NCBI GenBank assembly: GCA_001179505.1 | Contig: CDMY01000420.1 | Span: 16,412 to 80,411, forward strand | Reading direction: 5' to 3' | DNA length: 64,000 nucleotides | DNA from: Vitrella brassicaformis | Taxonomy: Eukaryota; Sar; Vitrellaceae | Shown: piece after piece, positions 1 to 12,311 of the stretch | How positions within the stretch are numbered: position 1 is the stretch's first letter | Layout: every line of letters starts with the position of its first letter | The notes under the pieces: generated by a model | The model's database searches: none | The model's input: the letters and a program-made list of their open reading frames with translations, nothing else | Told to the model about the DNA's origin: nothing | Program-made: the position numbers and the translations under genes

Positions 1-3000
1 ACTATGCTGACGAGGACAAGGCTGACCGGCCAGATGACAATGGAAGAAAGCAGCGTTTCATCAAGAGGTACACACATGCACACACACACGCATTCCTGGT
101 GTCTGCTCATGGCGTCTCCGTCCTGTCTTATTTCCTCCTCTTCCTCCACAACCTACTGTGTGCAGGAAGATCCTCCACATCCGTTTGCGTCGTTTCGGCC
201 TCTTGGGAGCCATTGGCGCAGGCAAGGCCAAGCAGAACAAAGGTGAGCACCGGACATTTAGCCCAGCAGCACACGTCACGCCTGCCATGGCGCCCATTTC
301 TTTGCCTGTGTGTGTGACCAGTTGCTGACAATAGCACTGCCATCAAATCGCACCAGATGCTGCTGGATGAGATGGACCACTGGCTCTACCTCATCAAAGC
401 CGATGAGACCAAGGAAGACGTACGTTACCTGAATACACACACAGGGACACACAGGGAGACGGGGAGGGGATGCGCCTTGTGCAGCAAATCGACTGGTATG
501 ACGAGGAGGGCGATGGAGAGGACAGCGCCAGAGGCAAGGGAGCATCCAAGATGCGAGACGGACAGAAGTCCAACCAGGTAAACACACACAGACGCATCAC
601 ATCGCCGGCTGCACCCGTGCTTTGTACGGGTGTGTCGGTGTCTGCGCCAGATCATGTTGCGCGACAGCCGTAATAACGCTGAGTTGGAGTACGATTTCCT
701 CTTCAAGGAGACAGAGTTGGACGCCAAAAAGTTCCGCGAGACGCGGGAGCCCGAGACCGACCCCTACACCAAACACCTCATGATGCTGCGCATGACGGGC
801 GACAAATACGCCCTCTGGGAGACACTGATCAAGGCCGCACACATGCACAAACCCGACGAATTCATCCACGGGTCAGTGAACTACACACTTCTCCTCTTCA
901 CCTCTCTCAATACACTCGACGGCTCTCTCTCCGTGTGTGTGTATTCTCTTGTATGGCTGCAGTTACCAGGGTCGCGTGATCGGTCACCCCAACCCCAGGA
1001 AGGCCGACATCTACCTCAGACATGACAAGGACGCCACACAGGTAAGAGATGCACGCGGCCGCTGACCGCAATGGCAGCACTGTGCACCTGTGCGTGAGTA
1101 TACAGGTCTACTACGAGTACCAAGAGGGCAAGGACATCATCGCTGACGAGAGCAGGATGCTCGGCAAGTACGCAATCATACACACACACACACACGCACC
1201 CACATGGCCCCACTGCCGTTGATGTGTGTGGCCGGCATGTGTGTGCACATGTGTGTGCAGGTACGTGGGTGCGTTCAGCCACCATCGCTACCACGGCAGG
1301 GGCATACTCATGGACCGTGACGAAAGCCCCCTGTATGAGGTAGGTGTGTGTGGATAACGCCACAATGAACACACAGAGAGAGACACGGCACATGTCTTTG
1401 GTTGGCTCTCGTTCAGGGCGAGTGGGCCAATGGCAAGCGTTGGGGCAAGGGCATCTTCGTCTTCCGTGATGCGGTAAAGTCGCACATCTCGGTCCCCGTC
1501 GGTTGATTGGTGTGTCATGGTATTTCTATCTACCAGCGTGGGTTGCCCCGTGAGTACCGTGGTGAATTCTCGAACGACCAGATGTGCGGCAAGGGCCAGC
1601 TCCGCATCATCAACGTCGACGACCCCGCCAGGAAGCTCAGGGGACAGGCAGACGAGAAGCTCATCATCGACCAATACAAGGTAGCCAGGGATGTGTAAGA
1701 TGCGGGCGTATTGAGTTGATGCATGTGTGTGTGTTTATGTGTTGGGTCGATCAATCAGGGCAAGTTCGCCCCGGCTGAGCCTGGTTTTGAGGCTGGTTTG
1801 CCCAAGCCGCGTGATGCGTCGCTGCCCGATGAGTTGGAGGACGAGGTGGCTTTGAAGGCCGAGGAGGACCGCAGGCGGGCACTGGCCAAGGCACGTAAGG
1901 ACGAGGACGCTCTCGTGGAACTCAGCCCCGCTTCAGCCAGGACACTCGGCGCTAGGTGAGAAAATGGCACGCCATGACAGAGAAGCGGGGAGTCTGCGTG
2001 TCTTGACTATCCCTGTCCGTTTGTGTGTGCAGGACTGACGCTGATTTGCAGATCGCATACGTGATGACTAAGGAGGGCATGGACGAGTGGCTGCCGCACA
2101 AGGAGAAATGGAGACCCATGCACGAAAACTTCCAAAACAGCTGCACCGACACCGAAGCCACCATCCGGTACCCACCCACCTCCCTCACGCAATTCACACA
2201 ATCCCGCATCTCTCCTTTCACTCTTCATCAGTTTCCTTGACGGTTCCGCCTATGACGGCCCCGTGCAAAACGGTGTGCCCGACACGACCGTGGCGACCCA
2301 GGTGCGCGGGCAGGCCGCGAAGGGCACGTTTGTGTGCCAGCACCCCGAGTACGGGTTCCGCTACGAGGGTGGGTGGAAGGACTTCAAGCCCCACGGCTAC
2401 GGCGAGCTGGTACGCAAGGTCAAGGTGGGCACCCAGACGGCCGACCTCCGCTACAAGGGGGAGTTCAAGGACGGACTCAGACACGGCAAGGGCGTGCTGG
2501 AGATCGGACAGCTCGCGGACGGCGGCAAGACATTCAGGAGCCCTGTGCTCTTCGACATCAAGGGGGAGTGGCAGGTGGGTCGATGGGTTTAGGAGGTGGT
2601 GTGGAGAAGGAAGGATGCATCAAACACGTCCATCCATGCATCCTGCACCGTATATGGCGTGCAGAACGATTTGTTGGAGTGCCGGGAGGCCAGGATCACG
2701 ATCGCACCATCCATGGAACAGACATTCCCATTCAAGTAAGATGCCAACCGACGCACACACACCCACAGAGAGACCCCCACTCCTCCCGTCGTATCGTGTT
2801 GCGTGTGTGTGTCAGATCGTACGTAGGCCCGTGCAGCCGCGGCATGATTGGCAACGACCGGGACAGCGGCACCATGGTGTTCTTCGATGACAAGACGTAC
2901 AAGGGCCCCTTCAGCAAGGGACTCAGACACACTGCCGAGGGACAGGAGGGCGAACTCACGGACAAGAACGGAACCAAGATCTACAAAGGAAAGGTCAGAG

Positions 3001-4360
3001 ACGGACACACGGACACACAGACAGACAGAGAGGGAGGGAGGGAGGGAGGGAACGTGTGTGTATCAAGTTACCGATTCTTTTGTGGTTGACGCAGTGGGAG
3101 AAGGACATTCCTGCTGCTGGCGATGTGTCGTCGCTGGACTGTGGCGACGGATACACATACACCGGGCCACTGCTCAACGGAAAGAGGAGCGGTGCAAAGG
3201 GTAAGTAAGCACACACCACACAGACAGACAGACAGACACATTCACTCATTCGTCCATTCCATGCATCATCGATGTCAGGCGAGTTGTTCAAGGGCAGCGA
3301 GAGGATCTACGAGGGCGCGTGGAAGGACGACCTGCCGGACGGAAAGGGAAAACTCTTCCTCAGTACACATGACACAACACACTACCAACACACAAACACT
3401 CTGTTAACGGCCGCGTCCGTCCGCCTGGTGCTTGTGTGCAGAGGAGGGTGTGTACGACGGCAACTTCCAGGGTGGCAAGCGCCACGGCACGGGCAAGTTC
3501 GTGTACAAGGATGGCAAGGTGGGCGACGGTGCCGCGGCCAAGTTCCAGAGCTCCCCTGCTGTCAAGGACAAGCTGGGCAAGCAGCGCTTCTACGATGGCG
3601 AGTGGAAGAACGACGTGCAGCACGGAGAGGGCACGTACCTTGACGAGTTTGGAAAGGAGGGCACCTACCGGTCAGTGCTCACCGCGGAGACAGACACTGC
3701 CTCTCTCTGTCTCACTCTCCCTGTGTGTGCATATACTGTGTGCATATACTGTGTGCAGGCTGGACAACGGCAGCTTTGGCACCCCTGACCAGAGAGCTGA
3801 TGACTACTGCTGTGGCTTCTACCCCAGCTGCAAGGCGAGTACACCACGTGCATGAGCTCTTTCATATGTGCATACTGTCTTGTGTCTCCTCATCTCAGTG
3901 TGCATGTTGCGGCAAGAAGCTGCCCAGTGACTTCCTCCCTCACGCCCTGCCCAACACGCCCGTCAATCGGTACACACGCAACCATGCAAGCGCTGTATTG
4001 TGTGCATTTCCCTGTGCGTGTTGCTATCCACCCTTGCGCCAGCACGAGCAAGCCTTTGACGCCCACGAAGCCCGTTGACGACAAGGCATCCTTCGAGGTG
4101 TTCGTGTCGTCCGGACAGGTCGACGGACAGCCCCTCTTCAAATACTACGAGGACGCCCCACTCGGTAAATCAAACACAGTGCTGCTCAAGGCAGAGACAC
4201 ACGGGGGGAGAGCATGGTCGACCTGTCTGTTGTTTGTTGATGTGCGGCGGCAGACGTGCGTGGCGTGTCGACAAGGCTGGCGGACGAACACCCCATTCTG
4301 GAGCTCAAGGAGACGACCAAGTCCTTCCACCTCACTGACAAGCAGCCACTCAAGGGATGA
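1..4360 (+). CDS. MORN-repeat protein, 5' truncated, 22 exons seen
   Basis: Exon-by-exon reading gives one frame of about 897 residues ending at TGA 4358-4360. Exons (approximate): 1-67, 166-242, 322-419, 485-577, 651-871, 963-1041, 1106-1167, 1261-1339, 1417-1473, 1537-1680, 1759-1955, 2033-2167, 2232-2574, 2665-2735, 2816-2993, 3095-3200, 3279-3362, 3442-3670, 3759-3834, 3899-3969, 4043-4164, 4254-4360. Roughly ten MORN units (Y-x-G-x-W/F ... HG-x-G) are visible, for example YEGGWKDFKPHGYGELV, YKGEFKDGLRHGKGVLE and YDGEWKNDVQHGEGTYL. A Cys-rich stretch (CCGFYPSCK / CACCGKK, 3816-3925) may bind metal. MORN repeats usually form elongated membrane- or cytoskeleton-associated scaffolds in alveolates; the role here is inference. 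The intron starting at 3835 has a GC donor, since phase and frame fit only with GC-AG. The true start lies upstream of the window. Confidence 0.93.
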
Positions 4361-5239
4361 AGTGCCTAGACGCAGGGCCGTCCTTTCTCCCGGATCCACG
4401 CACCCATGTGCTTCATTATGTGGTTTCTTTCCATGCGAGCTGCCTGCCTGCCTGTCTGCCTGCCTGCCTTTGGTACAAGTGGTTGGCAAAGGGGAGGATT
4501 GATGGATGGAGCAGTGGGAGGGGGATGGATGGATGGCTGGATGGGTGGATGGCTGCTTTAGTGGATGGTGGATGGGTGCAGGTGTAGAGCTTCTTTCTTT
4601 GCCTGAGGACAAGACAGACGGTGACGAACACACCCTGATCGACTGACTGCCTGAGCGCAACAGACTCATGCACACACGATGCGCAGAATGCACGCAGCGC
4701 TGCAGTTTTGAACGCAATCTATACACAAGTACAACGACAACAGAACGTGTCTCTCACAACCGTGCGATTACATCGCCTACATCTACACATAATGCTTCCG
4801 CAGCAACGCGACTGTCCGTTGCACCTCCACACTGCTGCAAATGTCGGCATTGCAAACCTGCACCATTCAGCATCTCCGCCATTTGCATTTGGTGTGGATC
4901 GAGTGGAGACTCGCAGGTGGGTGGTAGTGGGTGGGTGGTGGGGCGAGTAGTGCCTGCACACACGGCGCTCAACGCATGAGATCTATGTGCGTCTGTCTGT
5001 GTGCGTGCATGAGCGTATAATGGGCTTCTTTTGGCGGTTTTCATGTTTGAGCTCGCAATTGCGAGCTTTGTGTTTCTGTCGTTCGTTCGTTCGTTCTTCC
5101 CGGTTTGAGTAATCTGCTTCAGCTCACTGCCTCTTAGTGAATCCAGCAGCGGCGCCCTTATCCAATTGCCGCCTCTGTGGCAAGTTCCGGCTCTCAGAGC
5201 CTCGAGGTCTCCCGTGACTCGCGTCGGCATCTATTTGGG
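4361..5239. other. Intergenic: 3' flank of the MORN gene and 5' flank of the membrane-protein gene
   Basis: No exon-like frame was found. The stretch holds TGCC and GGAT tetranucleotide runs near 4440-4580 and an 18-bp perfect palindrome, AGCTCGCAATTGCGAGCT, at 5050-5067, which contains the recurrent upstream element described separately. Confidence 0.6.
5060..5070 (+). promoter_or_regulatory. TGCGAGCTT-type upstream element (half of a palindrome)
   Basis: TGCGAGCTTTG lies about 170 bp before the likely ATG of the membrane-protein gene. The same core sits upstream of several other genes in the window. Its function is inferred from recurrence and position only. Confidence 0.4.
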
Positions 5240-7735
5240 ATGCCTCCCCCCCGAGCGGCGGCCACCCGCGCCCGCCGGGCATCGCAGCCCATCCTTGTCC
5301 AGCGCCGGACCTCACACGCGCAGGACGACAGAGCCAATGCCCGAGCAACGTCGATGTCTGCCTGGTGCTGCTCACTGTTGAGGATACGGTGGCCTCCGTT
5401 TGCCCAAGATGCCAACAGGACGCCCAGTGAACAGAGCAGGATCAAGGTGGGCCAACATGCCACTTGATGATGAGCGCTCATCATCAAGTGTTGGTTTCGT
5501 GTCTTGTGTCGTGTGTTGTGGTCAGCGGGGAGCTCAGCATGAGGTGTTCCTGCAGAGGTCGTTTGTGATCGTGTGGACCTTTGCGCTTTTCTTCCTAGTC
5601 ATGTTCGTCGCCGCGCATGTCTTCCTGCGTACGAAAGACTCACACACAAACGAGAGACAAACACCCACTCAGATGGCGGGCATGTTTTCCTCCCTCTCTC
5701 TGTTGGTCGGTTGGCTGTGTGATCAGAGAGTTACGTTGGCCCTGCGTTTTTTGAGGTACGTGAGTTGAGAGGCAGCGACTTTCTGAGGAGATGCCGGTGC
5801 CCACGATGGCCGTGTGTGTGTCAGTTTTTCCTCGGCACAAGTATCCTCTCGACCGGCCTCTGGGCCGTCTACAGGCGACGCACAAGAGAACTGCAGCTAT
5901 TCATCGCCTCGTGAGCGAATCGCGCACAAACCACCACCAACACCCACACACCCACACACACACACGTGCCTGAGTGTCCCAACTTGCCTTGTGCACTCAT
6001 TCACCCTCCCCTCCCATGCAGTGGTTTCTTTAACGTGCTGCTGCTGACCCTGTGGGTGACGCGCGTGTCCCTCCCGTACGTCGTCGGTCACCACTTCATC
6101 CCCACCGGCGACACGCCCACCTTCACAGCAGAGGGCGACGGGGGCAACTCCACGCACAGCCTGCCGGAGGAACCATCACACACTGCTGAATGGTAGGTCA
6201 CTCTCAAACAGACAGGGAGGGAGGGAGGGAGGGAGAGGGTGGGTGCATACGTGTCGTTCGTGTGTGTGTGTGTATGTCAGGTATAAGGTGCTGACGTTTG
6301 GTGTGGTCGCGAGCATCCTCTCGTCAGCCGCGCAGCTGCTCCTCATCCCTATCGCCTACTATCTCATGTATGGCACACAGGCCAAAGCTTTGATACAAAG
6401 TCGTGCACACGAGGGGCTGTTGTTCATCAGGCGGCGTGCTGTGTCGTGTCCTTATCCGCCGGATCTCGTCCTGTCGGCCGTCGACACCTCTCTCACAACT
6501 ACACTAAATGTACGCGGAGCTGAAGGGCATAGGTGTGTGGAAGCCACCCCACTCCTGTGTGTGTGTGCGTGGTGTTGTGTGTTGTCTGTCTCGTGTAAAG
6601 GTCTCCCGTGACCCCCTGGACGAGTGGGAGGCGGGAGCCTTGTCGTCAGAAAACCCATTGCCGCCCAGAGATGTACGCGCAGCCACCGACCCAACCACCC
6701 ACACATGTACCCCTCATCACACTGTCTGTCTGTCTGTGTATTGATCGCATCAGGCCAGTCGTTGGTCGATTAGCGTCAGTGTGGCCAACACGGCGGTATC
6801 TCGGGAATGCGAAGACTTCATCGCTACGTACGAGAAATCCATTGACCAGGTAAGGTGTGCGGTGCATCTCGCCGTCCAGCACAGCACAGCACACACAAAG
6901 CACTGGCTGACGGTCGCGTCCATTTCCTCCCTCTCTGTTCTTTTTCTCCGTGCAGATCGTTGCGTCAGGGCACCTGCCCCGCTGCCAGGACCGAGTGGAG
7001 GCCGTCACGGCCGCACGCAGCGGCCTGCTCTACCGATGGCAGAAGCCTCAGATCAAACCCTCCCGGGCATACACGCCCCCATCTCCCTCACCCACACCAC
7101 CCCCACCCCCACAACCACAACCACCACAAGTGCCCGCCGACACGCTGGAGGACGGCAAGCAGCCGTCGCCCCCCTCGGCCGCCCCGAGCGAACGTGATTC
7201 TGAGCGCGTGGTGCCGCGCATCCCCAGCATCCCCAGCGGGGGGATCACGAGCTTCGCCAGCATGTCCACCTTGTCGTGTCTGTCGGAACACGGCACCACC
7301 ACGCACAAGGCGGCGTGTCAGGAGCCAGGCGGCTACCCCATCGCACGAGATGCCGTCCGCGACAAGACGGCCGGCAGTGTGGCCGACAAGTGCCCACACC
7401 CCCACCCCCAGGCACAGCCGCATCCACAGACGCCGTCTCCCCCCAGCGCACTCTCATCAGCCGTTCGAGCCACCATCTCGACCCCACGCATGGCGACGGG
7501 GTGCGCGGCTGCCCGGCACACCCACACCAAGTCCCTGACGGACCTGCGGCTGCCGGTGGTGGAGCGGCACCACTCGCTCTCGTCCAGTGCGCCATGCACC
7601 TCCCTCCTGGGGTCGGCCGACGACACGCCTCCGCCGCTGCTGTTCGCGACGCCGCAGAAGGGCGTGGGTGCGGCGAGTGACGCCGGCAATCGGGGACGCG
7701 GCAGCACCGCCACACAGCAGGTGGGAGGCTAGATA
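5240..7735 (+). CDS. Multi-pass membrane protein, family not recognised, 3' end lost in the gap
   Basis: Likely ATG at 5240 (5354 is an alternative). The best exons are 5240-5446, 5526-5628, 5727-5755, 5825-5910, 6022-6192, from 6281, a short one after about 6431, 6601-6673, about 6753-6849 and from 6957. Hydrophobic segments read FVIVWTFALFFLVMFVAAHV, FFLGTSILSTGLWAVY, FFNVLLLTLWVTRVSLPYVV and YKVLTFGVVASILSS...LLLIPIAYYLMYG, so at least four membrane passes. The last exon encodes a long Pro/Ser/Thr/His-rich tail that is probably cytoplasmic and disordered. The spacing of helices faintly resembles LMBR1-like proteins, but I see no diagnostic motif and do not assign it. Splicing between 6370 and 6610 is uncertain. 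Translation runs to TAG at 7730-7732, though the GT at 7722 could be a donor leading into the unsequenced gap. Confidence 0.6.
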
Positions 7736-7744
7736 GTGTGGTGT

Positions 7745-8044
7745 NNNNNNNNNNNNNNNNNNNNNNNNNNNNNNNNNNNNNNNNNNNNNNNNNNNNNNNN
7801 NNNNNNNNNNNNNNNNNNNNNNNNNNNNNNNNNNNNNNNNNNNNNNNNNNNNNNNNNNNNNNNNNNNNNNNNNNNNNNNNNNNNNNNNNNNNNNNNNNNN
7901 NNNNNNNNNNNNNNNNNNNNNNNNNNNNNNNNNNNNNNNNNNNNNNNNNNNNNNNNNNNNNNNNNNNNNNNNNNNNNNNNNNNNNNNNNNNNNNNNNNNN
8001 NNNNNNNNNNNNNNNNNNNNNNNNNNNNNNNNNNNNNNNNNNNN

Positions 8045-8080
<36 letters not shown>
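7745..8080. other. Assembly gap (300 N) with a 36-G edge
   Basis: Positions 7745-8044 are N. They are followed directly by 36 consecutive G (8045-8080). A round 300-base gap next to a homopolymer suggests a scaffolding join at a sequence that was hard to read, and the G run may itself be a read-end artefact. Confidence 0.95.
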
Positions 8081-8081
<1 letters not shown>

Positions 8082-8263
8082 AGAGGGGTTAGAGGGGTAT
8101 GTCGGTGGGTTTCCGACAGAGGCGCCGTCCACCCGTCCCGTCCGTCCGTCCGTATGGGTGCATAGGCCTTACCTACCTACCTACCTTGTACTACGCACTT
8201 GCGTATGCAATGCATGGCATGGCATGGCATGGTTGGGGGGACTGGGGGAGAGGTAAGGCGACC

Positions 8264-8334
8264 TGACCTGACGGGACGTGACGGGACGTGACGGGACGTG
8301 ACGGGACCTGACGGGACGTAACGTGACGTGACGT
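8264..8334. repeat. Tandem array of about 10-bp units, GACGGGACGT-like
   Basis: Seven or so imperfect copies of (C/G)TGACGGGAC(G/C) run head to tail and decay into CGTGA repeats at the right end. Seen directly; probably replication slippage. Confidence 0.85.
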
Positions 8335-10098
8335 GTGAGAGTGCATACACACACGTCTATCTATCTGTGTATATATATTATATACCGAGGGAGGGGAGTG
8401 GTCGACGGACGGACGGACCGACCGGGTGAGTGAGTGAACACATTTTATCTGTCTATATTGATGGATGGTTGGACTGACCGACGGACGAGTGATTGCCCTG
8501 TTGTTTTTCCGCACCATGTGTATGTATGGATGTGTGGTATCGTCGAGCACGGTGATCTATCGGAGAAGGGAGGGGAGGGGAGGACCTTTCAATCAATGAC
8601 GGCCTGACCGACCGTATATATTGTGTACACAGCCAGGGAGGGAGGGGCGGAGGCGGTGTTGCTGCTGCTGCTGCTGCGTCTGCTGTCACACACACACCCA
8701 CACCGGCGCCCATCCATCCATCCATCCATCCATGTGGTGCCTGTGGCCGCTTTCATGCTGTATGTGTGATGGATGTCACTCACCTGCTACATACATACCG
8801 GCCAACTACACTACACTCTTCACTCTTCACTCTGCCATGTCTGTCATCCTTCGGGACGCACTCACTCTCACTCACTCTCACTCATACTTGCTAGAGAAAT
8901 GCATACCTGCTCGCACAATCACCTACCTACTCGCAAGCTAACTGGGGGGTCTGGCTGTCTTCCTGCCTGTCTGTCTGTCTGTCTGTGTGCATGTGGATGA
9001 ATGGCGGGATGGGATGCATTGCATTCATGTCACACACCCACTTGCTGCCAGTCGGTCTGCCGCGCACTCACTCACTGACAGGGAGGAGGAGCCCTACCGG
9101 TCTCCCCCCACCCCCCACCCGTCACTCGTCAGCCAGTCCGTCTGTCTGTCCGTCTGTCCGTGTGCGACCGTGCAAATCGCACTCCGACTATCGCAATGCT
9201 CGTATGCCGTCCTGTCTTGTGTGTGTCGTCTTTCTGTCGCCCGTCGGTTGTGGTGGCGTCTCTCGTTGTGGTGCGTCGTCTTTGTTTATGGAAGTGAGGG
9301 TGGTCAAGGAGAGAAAGGGGGGGGCTTGCAGATGGTTTTCTAGTTTGCCAGCCAAGTGTGTGTCTGTCGATGAAGTCGATCGGTCGATCTTACGCGCGGG
9401 GAGAGAGAGATATATATAGAGAGAAGAAAGGCTGATGTTGTCTCGTTGTCGTTACTCTTGGCCTGTGGTCGGGTACTGATGGTCGCAGGACCACGACGGT
9501 CGCCTGACTACGAGGCCGATGGTCGTGTCGTGGTTGTGGCTGCTCTACCTGGCTAGATGGATGGATGGATGGATGGAGATCTCGATGGCCAATGGCCAAG
9601 TCTGCCTGCGTGCCTGCCTGCATGCCTGTCTGCCACTCATGGATAGCATGTGCTGTTATGTAATTGACGGCTGTAGCGTGGCTGTGTGTGTGTGTGTGTG
9701 TGTGTACCTTACGTACCACATTTGTGATCTCTCTCTCTCTCCCCCTTGTGTCTGAGGTCAGTATCTGTGCAACGAATCTGGGGCTGCTGGGTGTGGGTTG
9801 TGATGTGGCGTGATGTGCTGGATGGCCTTGCTGTGTGTCGATAATGCTGCGCATGACAATGACGCTCACTTTCTGGGGTGATTTTTACGGATATATACAT
9901 ACATACACACGATGAATGGACTCTCTCTACTCTGCGCCCTCATCCCCCGGCCCCGCCCCGCCTCCTTTTCTCCCGTGTGTGTGTGTCGAGAAATTTTGCC
10001 GTTCGTTGCATTCTTTCGCGGATCGATCGTTGTCCTGTCTGCCTGCTGATTTTGTGACGAGACGAGACGAGAGGGAGGGATTTTGCACTCACCAGCTG

Positions 10099-10139
10099 CC
10101 ATGCCATGCCATGCCATGCCATGCCAGCATGGCATGCAA
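10099..10139. repeat. (ATGCC)n array ending in an inverted GGCAT copy
   Basis: Six ATGCC units are followed by AGCATGGCATGC, so the right end can pair back on the array. A (GGCAT)n array in the opposite orientation lies near 8212-8232. Confidence 0.8.
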
Positions 10140-10746
10140 GTGCGGCGTCCATGTGTGTGTGTGTGTGTGTGTGTGTCTTGTGGTTGCGAGGGCTGCCTCC
10201 GGGCACGCGAGAGAGAGGCGGCGGACACTCACGTAATGATGTCAGAAGGGGAGAGTGTTGCCTTAGTCCACCTGTCTGTTTACTTGCTTTACCTACCTGC
10301 CTGCCTGCCTGCTATAGGTCCCTAAGATTTTTCTCTTTGCACACCTGCAATCGGTCTGTCTGTCTGTCTGGCTGTCTCTATGTCTGTCTGTCTGTCTGTC
10401 TGGATGGATGGATGCGTGGATTTTTCCTTTTTGGCCCGGCGGACTTGACTGACTTGGATTGTAGGATTTTTTCCTGGCTCGTCATGCTCTCACCTGGCTC
10501 GTCCCACTCTATCCTGGTTTTTCGCCCATTGGATGGCACGCCATGGCGTGATCATTACATCAGGGAGTTTTTAAAAGAAGGGATAATGATCGGGCCATCC
10601 ATCTGTATACCCCGTGCAAGTGCCTTTTAAGTGTCGATGGGGTGGATGGATGTTGGCAATGGGGGTGCCTGCCTGCCATGCGCCTCGATCGACACGTCCA
10701 GATTGGATGGATGGATGGATGGATTGGCTTATCCATGGTGTGTGTT

Positions 10747-10840
10747 CTGGTTTCGCTGCTTCTTCAGTCTCCTTGCTACGCGTTGCTGGCATCCAGACAT
10801 CCTCTGGATGCCGCGAGCCGTGGCGGGGAGGAGGAAGAAG
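10747..10840 (+). repeat. Dispersed stem-loop repeat, copy A
   Basis: The copy opens with CTGGTTTCGCTGCTT (10747-10761). After 26 bases comes a perfect 10-bp hairpin, GGCATCCAGA / CATCC / TCTGGATGCC (10788-10812), then a G-rich arm and AAGCAG. Copy B at 22139-22235 keeps the same order and spacing. No coding potential was seen. It could be a degenerate mobile element or a structured RNA. Confidence 0.7.
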
Positions 10841-12311
10841 CAGAGAACCAGATGCATCACCAAATCTGTGCGTCTGGCGCAGAGACGGACCTTCGGAGGG
10901 TTTTGAGAGCTTTCTGTTCGGCGTGATGACCCAGGTCTGCCTAGCTCAACTCTTGCATACCATCCCAGTATCCCTGCTGCCCACGACTGACCTGACCTCT
11001 AGCCGCGTCTGTTGTCTCCGGTGTTGGCTTGGGTTTTTTCCTCTCTCTCTCTCTCTGCATTGCCTGCCTGCCTGCCTACCTGCCTACTTGATGCGTCGGA
11101 TGCGTTGGTTGGGTGTGACTGGGTGGGCGGACCATGGCTGGCCGTGCAGATCAATCAATGGCATTCAAGTAGTCATCCATGTACAAGCACACACGCAATG
11201 ATTGCAATCAGTGTCGCGGCAAGGCAAGGCAAGAGAGAGAGACAGGCATCGCATCGATCGCATCAGACACACACACGCACACGGACACACACACAGCTGA
11301 TCATGGTCAGACCATCCATACACACGCCGCGTCACGCCACCGGCACGACAAATGTCAACTCACACCACACCCTCACACCCTCACACCCACTCCTCACGCC
11401 GAGAGACAGAGCTATCACATTCCTCCTTCCTCCTCACCTCACCCCACCACGTAGTGGCCTGGCCTCGATTCACCTTCCTCGGGAACGGTGAACGCAAGCG
11501 AGCCTGCCTGCCTGCCTGCCTCGAATGAATGAGTAAGTATGCAAGTATTGTATGTATGGATGGCACCACAACACACAATGGTTTACATAAGTGAGGGCGA
11601 GCACTGAAAGACTCCATATACCCGACAGACAGACAGCCACCCAGCCACCGAGAGAAGTGTCGAAAAAGCCAGCGGGAGGAGGGAGGGAGGGAGGGAGAGA
11701 GAGGGGAGGATATCGACAGCATGTCAGCCAGTCAGAATGGGTAGAAACCGATTCAGGGTCACCAGGCGAGAGGGAGAGGGAGAGGAAAAGTCCGTGTGCA
11801 AAAATGAGAGCCAGTGGAGGAGCAAGACACGAGACCAGATAGGTAGGGTCCATTGTCTCCATTCATTCACGTTCGTTCGTATGATGGATGTACGCCACTG
11901 CTATTATGATACATGTGACACAACTCTGACAGACACGCACAGCCGCCCCGCCCCGCCCGCCTCTCAAGGACGAGACGAGACGGGGCGGGACAAGACCTGG
12001 CCTGTGTGTGTGCAAAACCGACCTGACCTTCCCCGCTCGCCCTGTCCCGACACAGTCCATGCGGCCCGGCGGGTGGGCAATACGAGGCGGACCAGGACGA
12101 CCCGACCAGACGAGACAGACACCATTCAAATAAAGCAGTGTGTATGCAGACGAAGGAAAAAACTGTCAACTCGACCCCCAGCTGCATCCATCCCTCTCCT
12201 CTCCTCTCTCCCGAAACACCCTCCATCCATCCATCCGCTCGCCGTTGTCGACTCAATCATTCAGTCAAGCCAACCTTATTGAGGTGCGTGCCGTCACACT
12301 GCGATGCGATG

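Larger units (their letters stand above)
8081..12311. other. Simple-repeat-rich intergenic region, no gene supported
   Basis: About 4.2 kb with no exon-like frame on either strand. It is full of (GGAT)n, (TGTC)n, (TGCC)n, (TG)n and (GAGG)n runs. Open frames here are short and repeat-driven. It also contains one copy of a dispersed stem-loop repeat (10747-10840) and several tandem arrays listed separately. Part of it may be the 3' UTR of the SAPS gene. Undetected non-coding RNA cannot be excluded. Confidence 0.7.

Noticed and set aside
7245-8132. Long frame on the minus strand crossing the gap with poly-Pro
   Set aside because: It is made of N bases and the 36-G run, so it is not evidence of a gene.
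8191-12282. Many 60-180 codon frames on both strands
   Set aside because: They are built from GGAT, TGTC and TG microsatellites and have no exon-like boundaries or protein-like composition.
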